From UBA288 sp964461885 (GTDB lineage: Archaea; Halobacteriota; Methanomicrobia; Methanomicrobiales; Methanospirillaceae), in the NCBI GenBank assembly GCA_964461885.1, contig CAYWVY010000040.1, forward strand, positions 1 to 20,624: 20,624 nt of DNA. The letters are read 5' to 3'. A program made the position numbers and the translations under genes. The notes beneath the pieces were generated by a model that did not search any database, was not told where the DNA came from, and worked only from the letters and a program-made list of their open reading frames with translations. Shown piece after piece: positions 7,326 through 14,737 of this stretch. Every line of letters begins with the position of its first letter. Position 1 is the first letter of the stretch.

Positions 7326-7893
7326 CGAGCCGAGGATCCTGCACCCGGGCGACCCCGAAGCCCAGACGCTGGCCCGGGCGATCGCGTCGCCGACCGCCGG
7401 GGAGATCCTCCAGGTCCTCGACAAGGAGCCCATGACGGCCTCCGCGCTCACGGCCCGGCTCGGGATCCCGATCACGACCGCGGCCTACCACCTCGACCAC
7501 CTGGTCGCGGCCGGCGTGATCGAGGTGACCGGGACACGGTGGAGCCGCAAGGGGCGAGAGCAGAAGGTCTACCGGCTTGCGGACCGGGTCGTGATCGTGG
7601 CGCCGGGTCGCGAGGACCTGCAGTCCCTCCTCCGGAAGTACGCGGCCCTCGGGCTCGCCCTCGGCGGCGCGGCCCTGATCGCGGGGCTGCTCCAGGCCCG
7701 GACGGCCTCGCCGGAGCTCTTCAGGGCCGGGAGCGAGGGCGGGAACGGACTGGGCGCACCGGTCCCGGCCCCGATGGATGCGGTGGCCGCCGCTCCGGAA
7801 CCCGTGGCCCGCTACGTCCTCCTCGGCGGGCTCGTCGTCCTCGCCGCGCTCGTCCTCTACGACGCGATCGCGGCCCGACGCCGACGTGCATAA
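7318..7893 (+). CDS. Winged-helix (ArsR-like) protein with two C-terminal membrane segments
   Basis: A 191-residue protein whose first half is a winged helix: the HTH MTASALTARLGIPITTAAYH lies at 39-58 and the wing at about 70-88 (VTGTRWSRKGREQKVYRL). Two hydrophobic segments follow, about 108-126 and 165-185, separated by a Gly/Pro/Ala loop, with an Arg-rich end AARRRRA. This layout fits a membrane-tethered transcription regulator, a type common in Methanomicrobia, in which the loop or membrane part may sense a signal. The start ATG overlaps the alaS stop by eight bases (ATGGATAG), so it is translationally coupled to alaS. Whether it regulates alaS or unrelated surface genes downstream cannot be told. 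Ligand and targets are unknown. Confidence 0.82.
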   Translation: MDSEPRILHPGDPEAQTLARAIASPTAGEILQVLDKEPMTASALTARLGIPITTAAYHLDHLVAAGVIEVTGTRWSRKGREQKVYRLADRVVIVAPGREDLQSLLRKYAALGLALGGAALIAGLLQARTASPELFRAGSEGGNGLGAPVPAPMDAVAAAPEPVARYVLLGGLVVLAALVLYDAIAARRRRA

Positions 7894-7923
7894 GAACGGT
7901 TTGCCTTGACCCGCCCTTCAAAT

Positions 7924-7957
7924 AAAACCTGATTTTTCTGGTTTAAAATTAAAACCA
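7924..7957. repeat. Three-part inverted repeat AAAACC / GGTTT / AAACCA
   Basis: AAAACC (7924-7929), TGGTTT (7939-7944) and AAACCA (7952-7957) allow two mutually exclusive stems sharing the middle arm, in an A/T-rich spacer with a five-T run at 7933-7937. It may be the terminator of the alaS unit or an operator for the following gene; the sequence alone does not decide. Confidence 0.4.
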
Positions 7958-7994
7958 TCTCAAATTCGCGCCCTGTTTCGCACATTTCGATAGA

Positions 7995-8004
7995 AGATAT
8001 ATCT
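7995..8004 (+). promoter_or_regulatory. TATA box of the fasciclin-domain gene
   Basis: AGATATATCT is a strong TATA element centred about 30 bases before the ATG at 8030, so the transcript should start within a few bases of the start codon. No Shine-Dalgarno sequence precedes the gene, which agrees with leaderless translation. Confidence 0.55.
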
Positions 8005-8029
8005 AACATTAGGCCGCTGAGTCCCGCGC

Positions 8030-9463
8030 ATGAACCGACGACCGAACCTCATCGTCCCCGCCCTGATCGTGATCTGCGCCCTGATCGTGATGGGGGGCAT
8101 TGCGACCGGGCTCTCGCAGACGGGAGACCCCGGGGCGAGCGTGTCCCTCCCGATCGCCCTCCAGGAGAACGAGACCCCCACCCCGACGACCGAGATGACG
8201 CCGGGAGCCACCGGCACCATGATGGGGACCCTCATCTCCGAACCCACGGCCCCGGGGGTGACGACGACCGAGATCACCCCCGCCGTCACCACGACCAAGC
8301 CCTCGCCGATCGCGACGGCCGCCGGCGCGGACAGGCCCCTTTCGAACGGCGATACGGCGAACACCCGCTCCGCCTCCCCTGATGGGGCGTCGGGCGTGAC
8401 CGGCCGGAGGCAGGAATGGAGCATCGTGATCGCGACCGGCGGCCGGGCCAACCCGATCGTCGTCGGGGACCTGGTCTTCGTGCAGGATGGGACCGGCACG
8501 ACCTACGCCCTCGACCGGGCGACCGGCGAGGAGCGCTGGAGCCAGTCCGACTTCGCGGGCGGCAACCCGACGCCGGAGGCGACCGTCTCGCCGACGAGCA
8601 CCGCGACCGGGGAACCGACCCGGAACGTCACGGTCGAGCCGACGGACGGAGCCGTGAACCGGACCCTCGTGGACGTCGCGCTCCAGGAGCCGAACCTCAC
8701 GACGCTCGTGACCGCCCTCATTGAGGCCGAGCTCGACGTGCCCCTGAACGGCACGGGCGTCTACACGATCTTCGCGCCGAACAACGCGGCCTTCGATGCC
8801 CTGCCTCCGGGCGCGCTCGACGATCTGCTCGCGAACAAGACGGCCCTCACTGACGTCCTGACGTACCGCGTCGTTCCCGACCTGTACTCGGCGGAGGTCC
8901 ACGATAACACGACGACGCTCGTAACCGTACCGGGCCAGTCCCTGAACGTGACCCGGAGCCCTGGCGGCCGGGTCATGGTGAACGATGCCGCGGTCCTTCA
9001 GGCCGATCTCGAGGTGTCCAGCGGTATCCTCCACGTCATCGATACGGTCCTGGTACCGTCGAGCGGATCGGCCCGGCCCAATGAAGCCCCGACTGCGAAC
9101 GAAACAACGACAGAGACCACGACGGGCGCCGTGACCACCGTGCCCATCGACACGGAGACCACCGTCACGGAAGAGAACATCCCCTCCGGAAGACTACATT
9201 GCCGGGACCTCTGCACCGGCCGTGCCGGGCGAGGGCAGGACCCCGACGATGGCCCGGTCGACCTGAGAAACCTCCCTCATCCGGGAAGGTCGTGGTCCGG
9301 CTTTTTCGGACCTTCGGGCCCTGTCCGTTTGGCTCTTACCGCTTCGGGCTCGCAGAGTGTCGGTCCCGGCGCCCCGGGCAAAGGCGAACACTTTTATACA
9401 ATGCGGGAGAGGATGATCCACCGGCGGCCCGGGACACCGGGCCGGACGATGACTCGAACCTGA
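8030..9463 (+). CDS. Exported fasciclin-domain protein with a single PQQ-like blade
   Basis: The open frame encodes 477 residues. An N-terminal hydrophobic segment (about 7-29) acts as signal or anchor, followed by a Thr/Pro/Ala-rich linker. Residues about 128-163 form a lone PQQ-type beta-propeller repeat (IVVGDLVFVQDG, then TYALDRATGEERW), then another linker. A fasciclin domain follows at about 203-343 (NRTLVDVALQEPNLTTLVTA, YTIFAPNNAAFDALP, GILHVIDTVLVP). Such domains mediate adhesion outside the cell. After about 9182 the frame becomes Arg/Cys/His-rich and unlike the rest. One frame over, it reads PPEDYIAGTSAPAVPGEGRT and stops at 9266, where a terminator follows. Removing one C from the CCCC run near 9181-9184 restores that ending, so the true end is probably 9266. 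Translation is likely leaderless. Confidence 0.8.
   Translation: MNRRPNLIVPALIVICALIVMGGIATGLSQTGDPGASVSLPIALQENETPTPTTEMTPGATGTMMGTLISEPTAPGVTTTEITPAVTTTKPSPIATAAGADRPLSNGDTANTRSASPDGASGVTGRRQEWSIVIATGGRANPIVVGDLVFVQDGTGTTYALDRATGEERWSQSDFAGGNPTPEATVSPTSTATGEPTRNVTVEPTDGAVNRTLVDVALQEPNLTTLVTALIEAELDVPLNGTGVYTIFAPNNAAFDALPPGALDDLLANKTALTDVLTYRVVPDLYSAEVHDNTTTLVTVPGQSLNVTRSPGGRVMVNDAAVLQADLEVSSGILHVIDTVLVPSSGSARPNEAPTANETTTETTTGAVTTVPIDTETTVTEENIPSGRLHCRDLCTGRAGRGQDPDDGPVDLRNLPHPGRSWSGFFGPSGPVRLALTASGSQSVGPGAPGKGEHFYTMRERMIHRRPGTPGRTMTRT
9294..9312 (+). terminator. Hairpin terminator after the fasciclin gene
   Basis: GGTCCG (9294-9299) and CGGACC (9307-9312) form a six-base stem around a loop containing TTTTT. 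It lies 28 bases after the putative real stop at 9266 and inside the out-of-frame extension of the open frame, which supports the shorter ending of the fasciclin protein. Confidence 0.5.
9386..9399 (+). promoter_or_regulatory. Promoter of the encapsulin operon
   Basis: CGAACACTTTTATAC is a good archaeal TATA box (CTTTTATAC at 9391-9399) with an A/G-rich BRE-like AAGGCGAA before it. Initiation about 25 bases downstream would be near 9420, giving a leader of about 105 nt, far longer than for other genes in this window. Confidence 0.6.
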
Positions 9464-9499
9464 GTTCGGTCGTGACACCGACAGGATTGCACCTGTCGG
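9425..9499 (+). promoter_or_regulatory. Structured 5' leader of the encapsulin operon (three hairpins)
   Basis: Three hairpins follow one another. Hairpin 1, 9425-9444, is CGGCCCGG/CCGGGCCG with loop GACA (8 bp, perfect). Hairpin 2, 9451-9471, is GAC-t-CGAAC/GTTCG-GTC with loop CTGA and one bulged T. Hairpin 3, 9478-9499, is CCGACAGG/CCTGTCGG with loop ATTGCA (8 bp, perfect). Between them and the first start codon lies GGCTGAGGAGAC, containing the ribosome binding site. This could be a cis-acting RNA element for an iron-storage operon, an mRNA-stability device, or the end of an undetected small RNA. It does not match any riboswitch class I can recall. Confidence 0.5.
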
Positions 9500-9527
9500 C
9501 GCGCGGCTGAGGAGACAGTGATACCCG

Positions 9528-9890
9528 ATGCCAGACTTTACCAAACCATTCTCCGGTAACGTGCCCGGCCGCATGATGACCCACGAGGAGCTGGTCCGCG
9601 CCATGCGCCTCAATGTGGCGGCCGAAGAGGAGGCGACCTTTCTGTACATGGCCCACGCGGAGGCGACCGACAACCCCCTCGCGAAGAAGGTTTTGATCGA
9701 TATCGCAAACGAGGAGCGGGTCCACGTCGGTGAGTTCAACCGGCTGATCCAGATCCTGACCGGCGATGAGGACAAGTGGCTCGCGGACGGCGCTGCCGAG
9801 GTCGACGAGATGGCCCAGGAACTCGGCGCTTCCGAGACGGCAGCAGCCGACGAGAAGCCGAAGACGACCATCGGATCACTCAAGGAGTAG
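9528..9890 (+). CDS. Encapsulated ferritin-like protein (encapsulin cargo)
   Basis: A 120-residue EncFtn-type cargo protein. It is a short two-helix ferritin-like chain that needs oligomerisation to form a ferroxidase centre and oxidises Fe(II) inside an encapsulin shell. Likely iron ligands are E33, E63 and H66 (AAEEEATF at 31-38, ANEERVH at 60-66), the same spacing as the E32/E62/H65 set of the Rhodospirillum rubrum protein. A flexible Ala/Glu-rich stretch (about 88-112) leads to the C-terminal tag TTIGSLKE, a close match to encapsulin targeting peptides. The start is preceded by GAGGAG and a GTGAT patch. The shell gene begins 10 bases after the stop, so shell and cargo are cotranscribed. 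Expression is probably controlled through the long structured leader. Confidence 0.93.
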   Translation: MPDFTKPFSGNVPGRMMTHEELVRAMRLNVAAEEEATFLYMAHAEATDNPLAKKVLIDIANEERVHVGEFNRLIQILTGDEDKWLADGAAEVDEMAQELGASETAAADEKPKTTIGSLKE

Positions 9891-9900
9891 GAGACGAATT

Positions 9901-10680
9901 ATGGTCACTGACTTCCTATCACGGGACGACGCTCCAATCGGGGCTGATGTATGGGCGATGCTCGACGAAATCATGATGGACGCGGCGAGGGGCCAGCTCT
10001 CGGTCCGCCGCCTCCTTGAGATCGAGGGGCCGTACGGCTTCGGGCTCAAATCGATCCCACTCGACGACCGCGAGGAGATCGACGGCGTGGTCACCAGCCC
10101 GTGCCTCCCGCTTGCCCTGATCAGCAGCTCAATCGAGCTCGGCAAACGTGACCTCGCGGGATATGAGTACGCTCACCTCCCCCCGAACCTCAACAAGCTC
10201 GCAGAGACCGCGAGAGCCGCCGCCCGGAAGGAGGACGACCTCCTCCTCAACGGCTCGGGCGACACGCCGGGGCTGATGAACTACCCCGGTGTGGAGCGGA
10301 ACGGTCTCGGCGACTGGTCAACCCCCGGGACGGCCGCAGCCGACCTGATCGAGGCTGTGACCGCCCTCGACGAGGTCGGGTTCCACGGTCCGTACGTGCT
10401 CGGGCTCTCGCCACGGCGGTACAACCAGCTCTTTTACACCGAGACCTGCTGGACCGCGTACCAGATGATCTCCCAGATCGTCCGTTCTATCGTGAAGCTG
10501 CCGGCCCTCAAGGACGGGGGGGTCCTTGTCGCCGAAGGGCGGCAGTACGCCTCCATCATCCTGGGCCAGGACCTCTCCCTCGGGTTCATCGGGCCGACCC
10601 GGGACGGCCTCGAGTTCTCGCTCTCTGAGAGCCTCGCTCTCCTCGTGCGGGAGCCGCGGGCGCTCCGTGTTCTCGGTTGA
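9901..10680 (+). CDS. Encapsulin shell protein (family 1, linocin/HK97 fold)
   Basis: A 259-residue encapsulin, about the size of the Thermotoga-type protein that forms 60-subunit shells. Recognisable parts are the N-terminus MVTDFLSRDDAPIGADVWAM, the RRLLEIEGPYGFGLKSIPL region (about 35-57), the E-loop neighbourhood GVVTSPCLPLALISSSIELG and the A-domain motif GPYVLGLSPRRYNQLF. The C-terminal DLSLGFIGPTRDGLEFSLSE is also typical. No phage portal, protease or tail genes lie nearby, so a prophage capsid is unlikely. The start at 9901 has GGAG seven bases upstream. With the preceding tagged ferritin-like gene it forms an iron-mineralising nanocompartment, relevant for an oxygen- and iron-stressed anaerobe. 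Shell size and pore properties are not readable from this sequence alone. Confidence 0.95.
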   Translation: MVTDFLSRDDAPIGADVWAMLDEIMMDAARGQLSVRRLLEIEGPYGFGLKSIPLDDREEIDGVVTSPCLPLALISSSIELGKRDLAGYEYAHLPPNLNKLAETARAAARKEDDLLLNGSGDTPGLMNYPGVERNGLGDWSTPGTAAADLIEAVTALDEVGFHGPYVLGLSPRRYNQLFYTETCWTAYQMISQIVRSIVKLPALKDGGVLVAEGRQYASIILGQDLSLGFIGPTRDGLEFSLSESLALLVREPRALRVLG

Positions 10681-10690
10681 GCGCAGTTAC

Positions 10691-10704
10691 TCCTCCCTTT
10701 TTTC
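10691..10704 (+). terminator. T-rich termination region after the encapsulin gene
   Basis: TCCTCCCTTTTTTCC lies 11 bases after the encapsulin stop and contains a six-T run, a typical archaeal termination signal. No strong hairpin precedes it. Confidence 0.5.
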
Positions 10705-10720
10705 CCCGCACTGTTTCGAA

Positions 10721-10731
10721 ACGTATTAATT
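10721..10731 (+). promoter_or_regulatory. TATA box of the PEGA protein gene
   Basis: ACGTATTAATT is a TATA-like element about 36 bases before the ATG at 10762. The GGAGG at 10738-10742 would then lie upstream of the transcript start and not serve translation, leaving a leader of about ten bases. Confidence 0.5.
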
Positions 10732-10761
10732 GGCTCGGGAGGATCGCCTACTACGATAGCC

Positions 10762-12366
10762 ATGACTCTATACAGGTGCTTATGCCTCATCGGAGGGTTC
10801 CTTCTTCTCGCGACGCTCGCAGCTCCGGTCCTTGCTCTGGACGACACGGGCCTCGTCCGGGTCACCTCGTCTCCGGGCGGCGCGCTCGTGTACATCGACG
10901 GGGCGTACCGGGGGGTGACCCCGACCGGCTCTGCCCAGCCCACTGCCATCGAGATCGCAGCGGGCTCGCAACACGCGGTCCGTCTTGTTAAGAAGGGATA
11001 CCAGGACTATACGACCTCCTTCTCGGTGAACGCGGGGCAGTTCCACGACATCACCGCGGTTCTGGCCCGGGTCGGGCCGACCTCGACCGTCGGGACGATC
11101 GCAGTCCGCTCCTCGCCCGGCGGAGCGCGGGTCTACATCGACGGGACCTACTACGGCACCACCCCGGTCCAGGTCGGGTCGCCGCTCTCGCAGACGGTGA
11201 CCACGGGCAGCCACCGGGTCTCCGTCCAGAAAGACGGTTACACCACCTACTCGACTGCGGTCAACGTCGTATCGAGCCAGCGCAGTGACGTCCAGGCCAC
11301 GCTGACCTCCGGGCAGGCACCCGGCGCCCTGCAGGTATCGACCAATCCGACCGGCGCGATGGTCACACTCGATCACACGGTCTCGCTGACGGCGCCGGCC
11401 ACTTTTCCCAACGTCGCCCCCGGCATCCACACGATCGTTGCCACTCTTGATGGTTACGGACAGGTCTCAGGGACGATCCAGGTCACCTCCGGGCAGACTG
11501 CCCAGGCCACGCTGACCCTGAGCCCCGTGTCGGCCTCGTTGGGCGCGGTCCGGATCCAGTCGATACCGCCCGCGGCGAACATCTACCTCGACGAGATCTA
11601 CCGGGGATCGACGCCGATGACGATCGGCAGCCTTGCGGCGGGGAAGCACACCGTGCTTCTGCGCCGCTCCGGTTACCGGGAGTATACCGCGACCGTCACG
11701 GTCCCTGCGGGCGGGACCGCGGAGCTTGCCCCGACCCTGACGGCCCTGTCGTCTTCGAGCGGATCGGTTGACGTGGTCTCGTACCCGGCAGGCGCCTCGG
11801 TCTACCTCGACGATGTCTACCAGGGCTTGACAAACCCCTGGGATACGCTCAACATTCCGAACGTCGCCCCCGGGGAGCACCACCTCACCCTCACGCTCGG
11901 CGGGTACCACGACTACGTGACCTCTGTCACCGTGACACCGGGCAGGGAGACGAGCGTGATCGCGACCCTCACCGATCTTCCGGACGCCAATCCGCACGGC
12001 CAGGTGGCCGTCGCATCGTCGCCGTCGGGGGCCGGAGTCTACATCGACAACGCCTACCGGGGGATTACCCCCCTGATCGTGGACAGCGTCGAGATGGGAT
12101 CTCACACGATCCTCGTACGGCAGGCCGGGTACCAGGACTGGGCCACCTCGGTCCAGGTGACCGAGGGTGAGACGGCGCAGGTCTCGGCCACATTCGTCAG
12201 GAGCGGGGCCCCGACGGGAACTGCGACGGCGACGCCGTCGGCCACGATCGCTGTTCCGACGCCGACGACGACCGCACCGACCACGACACGGTCCGGCCTA
12301 TCCCCCGGCATTGCCCTCGCGGGGATCGCCCTCGTCGGGCTGGTGGCGATCCGGTCCCGTCCCTGA
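10762..12366 (+). CDS. Surface protein with six PEGA repeats and a C-terminal membrane anchor
   Basis: A 534-residue exported protein. A signal peptide (about 1-25, CLIGGFLLLATLAAPVLALD) is followed by six PEGA domains of about 70-80 residues. Each carries a core such as SSPGGALVYIDGAYRGVTP, SSPGGARVYIDGTYYGTTP, TNPTGAMVTLD, IPPAANIYLDEIYRGSTP, YPAGASVYLDDVYQGLTNP or SSPSGAGVYIDNAYRGITP, and a closing G-Y-x-x-Y strand. The third repeat is the most degenerate. A Thr/Pro-rich spacer leads to the hydrophobic end SPGIALAGIALVGLVAI with RSRP, an anchor resembling PGF-type archaeosortase tails but lacking a clear PGF triplet. PEGA domains are small beta modules of archaeal and bacterial surface proteins. 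The gene converges with the antiporter gene, with stops two bases apart. Binding partner unknown. Confidence 0.9.
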   Translation: MTLYRCLCLIGGFLLLATLAAPVLALDDTGLVRVTSSPGGALVYIDGAYRGVTPTGSAQPTAIEIAAGSQHAVRLVKKGYQDYTTSFSVNAGQFHDITAVLARVGPTSTVGTIAVRSSPGGARVYIDGTYYGTTPVQVGSPLSQTVTTGSHRVSVQKDGYTTYSTAVNVVSSQRSDVQATLTSGQAPGALQVSTNPTGAMVTLDHTVSLTAPATFPNVAPGIHTIVATLDGYGQVSGTIQVTSGQTAQATLTLSPVSASLGAVRIQSIPPAANIYLDEIYRGSTPMTIGSLAAGKHTVLLRRSGYREYTATVTVPAGGTAELAPTLTALSSSSGSVDVVSYPAGASVYLDDVYQGLTNPWDTLNIPNVAPGEHHLTLTLGGYHDYVTSVTVTPGRETSVIATLTDLPDANPHGQVAVASSPSGAGVYIDNAYRGITPLIVDSVEMGSHTILVRQAGYQDWATSVQVTEGETAQVSATFVRSGAPTGTATATPSATIAVPTPTTTAPTTTRSGLSPGIALAGIALVGLVAIRSRP

Positions 12367-12368
12367 AC

Positions 12369-14394
12369 TTATTTTTCCTCGGCGCCAGAGAAACGGGCGC
12401 CTACGCCCGTGAGGTCCGTCGGCGAACCGATCAGTACTGCCACGTCCCCCGGCAGGAGCACCTCCTCACCGGCGGGATTCGTGATGGTCGCCCCCTCCCG
12501 CCGGACAGCGAGGACGGTCGCGCCGAAATGGTCCCGCAGATCGGACTTGTCCAGACGGACGTGCGCAAGCGGTGATCCCGGCGCTACCCGGTACGTCCGA
12601 ATGTCGAGGTCGTACAGGCGTCCCTTCACGTCCACACTGGTGCCGGCCGGCGCCCGAAGTGACCTGAACATGGCGTACCCGTCGGCACGGACGCGCTCGA
12701 CGTAGCCCTCGATCTCGTTGAACGGGACCATGTAGACCGAGAGGACCCGGGCCACCAGCTCGATCAGCGCCTCGAACTCCTCGGCGATCACCTCGTCGGC
12801 CCCGTTCGCCCGTAGCGTCTCGACCTCGCCGGCGTACCGCACACGGACCGCAATATAGACCCCGGGGTTGAGGGCCCGGGCGGCCCTTGCGATCCGCGCG
12901 ACCGCGCCGGGGTCGGAGATGACACACACGAGCGCCCGGGCGCGATCCGCTCCGGCACATCGGAGGACGCCGGCATGCGTTGCGTCCCCGAAGAAGATTG
13001 GCTCGCCGGCCGCCAGCTCTCGCCGGACCGTCTCAGCGTTCGCCTCGATTACGGTGTAGGCGATGCCGGACTCGCGTGCGATCCGCGCGATCTTCCGCCC
13101 CGAGAGGCCGTACCCGACGATCACGAGGTGATCCGAGAGGGGCGTTGTCTCCGGCGTTCCGCGCTGGGGCACGGCGCCGGCCAGGCGATCGCCGATGCCG
13201 CGAGAGACCTGGATCAGAAAGGGCGCGGCGGCCATGGAGAGGACGGCCGCGTTGAGGAAGAGCTGGTACGCACCGTCCGACAGGACGCCGAGCGAGAGGG
13301 CGGCGGTCGCGATCACGAACGAGAACTCTCCGACGTGAGCAAGCGAGAGACCACCTATCACGACGGGGCCGATCGGCATTCCGAGCCCCCTCGCGGAGAA
13401 CATGCCAAAGACGGCCTTGACCGTGATGATCCCGAGGGTGAGCCCGCCGACGAGAAGCGGCTGAGCGAGGAGATAGTCGATCTCGAGCAGCATCCCGATC
13501 GAAACGAAGAAGAGACCGGCGAAGATATCGCGAAACGGCAGGACCAGGGTAAGGGCCTCGTGGCGGAATTCGGAGTCGGCGATGAGCAAGCCCGCAAGGA
13601 ACGCTCCGAACGCGAACGAAAGGCCGAGGACCCCCGAGATGTACACCGCGAGCACGCAGATGCCCACAACGGAGAAGAGGAAGACCTCGTTAGACCGGGC
13701 CCGCGCTGCGTGGTAGAGGAGGGCGGGGACGCCCCAGCGGAGGCTCACGAGGATCGCGACTATGACCACTGCCCCCTGGACGAGTGCCAGCGGTACGGCT
13801 TCCAGCGCAGGCGGGGCCCCGCCGGCGAGCAGGGGGAGCAGCAGCATCACGGGCACGACAGCCAGATCCTGGAAGATCAGGACCGCGAGGAGGAAACGGC
13901 CGTGTAGGGATCCGGTCTCGCCCCTCTCCTGGAGCGCGCTCATTACGATGGTCGTACTCGAGATCGCAATCATCACGCCGAAGACGACGGCGTCGGGAAT
14001 CTCCTGTCCGAGGAGCAGGGCCGCTGCGGCGACGGCCCCACCGGTCAGCAGGAGCTGGAGCGACCCGCCGAGCACGAGCATCCGGCGGGCCGTGAGGAGC
14101 TCGCGAAACGAGATCTCGAGTCCTATGGTGAAGAGCAGGAGGATGACGCCGAGCTCGGCATATCGCCCGATCATCTCCGTGTCCGTGACCAGCCGGAGCC
14201 CGGAGGGGCCGATGAGCAGCCCCGCGAAGAGATAGCCGACGACCCCGGGGATCTTGAGCCGGCTGCAGATGAAGAGGGCGGCGATCGAAAACCCAAAGAT
14301 CGCCAGGAACTCGAAGAGGAGTCTGGGGTCGAGAGCACCCGCTACCAGGGGATCACCCCGGCTGGCAGGCGGGTTTGCTCAGCATAATTGCCAT
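12369..14394 (-). CDS. CPA2 cation/proton antiporter with TrkA-type RCK domain (apparent N-terminal frameshift)
   Basis: A KefB/NapA-type monovalent cation:proton antiporter. About twelve hydrophobic segments include LGVILLLFTIGLEISFRELL. They are followed by an RCK/TrkA-N nucleotide-binding domain (HLVIVGYGLSGRKIARIARE) and a TrkA-C domain near the end (GATVLAVRREGATITNPAGE). The first ATG in this frame is at 14174, but coding continues upstream with the expected first helix (LFEFLAIFGFSIAALFICSR, LFAGLLIGPSGLRL) and has no ATG, GTG or TTG before a stop at 14379. An ATG at 14394 (MAIMLSKPACQPG) runs into TGA one frame off. Removing one G from the GGGG at 14354-14357 joins them into about 675 residues. 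Either the assembly has an extra base or this gene is frameshifted. It likely controls ion and pH balance, gated by nucleotide binding. Confidence 0.88.
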
Positions 14395-14400
14395 GCAAAA

Positions 14401-14420
14401 CCACAAATTTAAAATAATAA
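14401..14420. promoter_or_regulatory. Bidirectional A/T-rich promoter region
   Basis: CCACAAATTTAAAATAATAA holds TATA-like elements on both strands. On the plus strand AATTTAAAATAA lies about 35 bases before the ATG at 14447. On the minus strand TTATTTTAAATTTG lies about 20-25 bases before the ATGs at 14394 and 14385 of the antiporter. Both transcripts would have very short leaders. Confidence 0.5.
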
Positions 14421-14446
14421 CGCAAAGACATTTGAAACGAGACCCC

Positions 14447-14737
14447 ATGACAACGGAGGTGCCGTTCGGCCGAGCGACTGGGCCGAATGTAGAGATGATA
14501 GAGGCTGTTCATGACGAAGAGCAGCGCCTGGATCCCAAGATCGAGCCCCTAAAATGCGGCGCCTCTTCGACGACCCTCCCGTCATATCTCTTCATCGGCC
14601 TTCCGATCTGTTTCATCGTGGCCCTTGGTGTCATCATGATCGGGTATCGCGGAGCCTTTACCATCGAGTCGCTGGTCTTCTTCGGCCTCGGCGCTGTCGG
14701 CATTCTTCTCGTCCGATATCTCAACCGTCACTGGTAA
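14447..14737 (+). CDS. Small two-helix membrane protein
   Basis: A 96-residue hypothetical protein. A charged N-terminus (1-45, rich in E, D and R with one Cys at 37) precedes two hydrophobic segments, about 47-67 (SYLFIGLPICFIVALGVIMI) and 71-90 (FTIESLVFFGLGAVGILLVR). It ends RYLNRHW. The start at 14447 was chosen because the promoter lies just upstream; an in-frame ATG at 14375 would extend the protein across the promoter. No family was recognised. It is divergent from the antiporter gene and shares its promoter region, which permits but does not prove related roles. Confidence 0.65.
   Translation: MTTEVPFGRATGPNVEMIEAVHDEEQRLDPKIEPLKCGASSTTLPSYLFIGLPICFIVALGVIMIGYRGAFTIESLVFFGLGAVGILLVRYLNRHW

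Noticed and set aside
6261..7475. 404-codon minus-strand open frame
   Set aside because: Also antisense to the 3' part of alaS and the winged-helix gene; composition is that of a shadow frame.
9446..9475. C/D-box sRNA in the encapsulin leader
   Set aside because: ACGATGA and CTGA resemble C and D boxes, but the spacing is too short for a guide and the C box has a mismatch; the hairpin explanation is simpler.
9901..10680. Prophage capsid as an alternative for the encapsulin
   Set aside because: No portal, terminase, protease or tail genes nearby, and a targeting-tagged ferritin-like gene directly precedes it.
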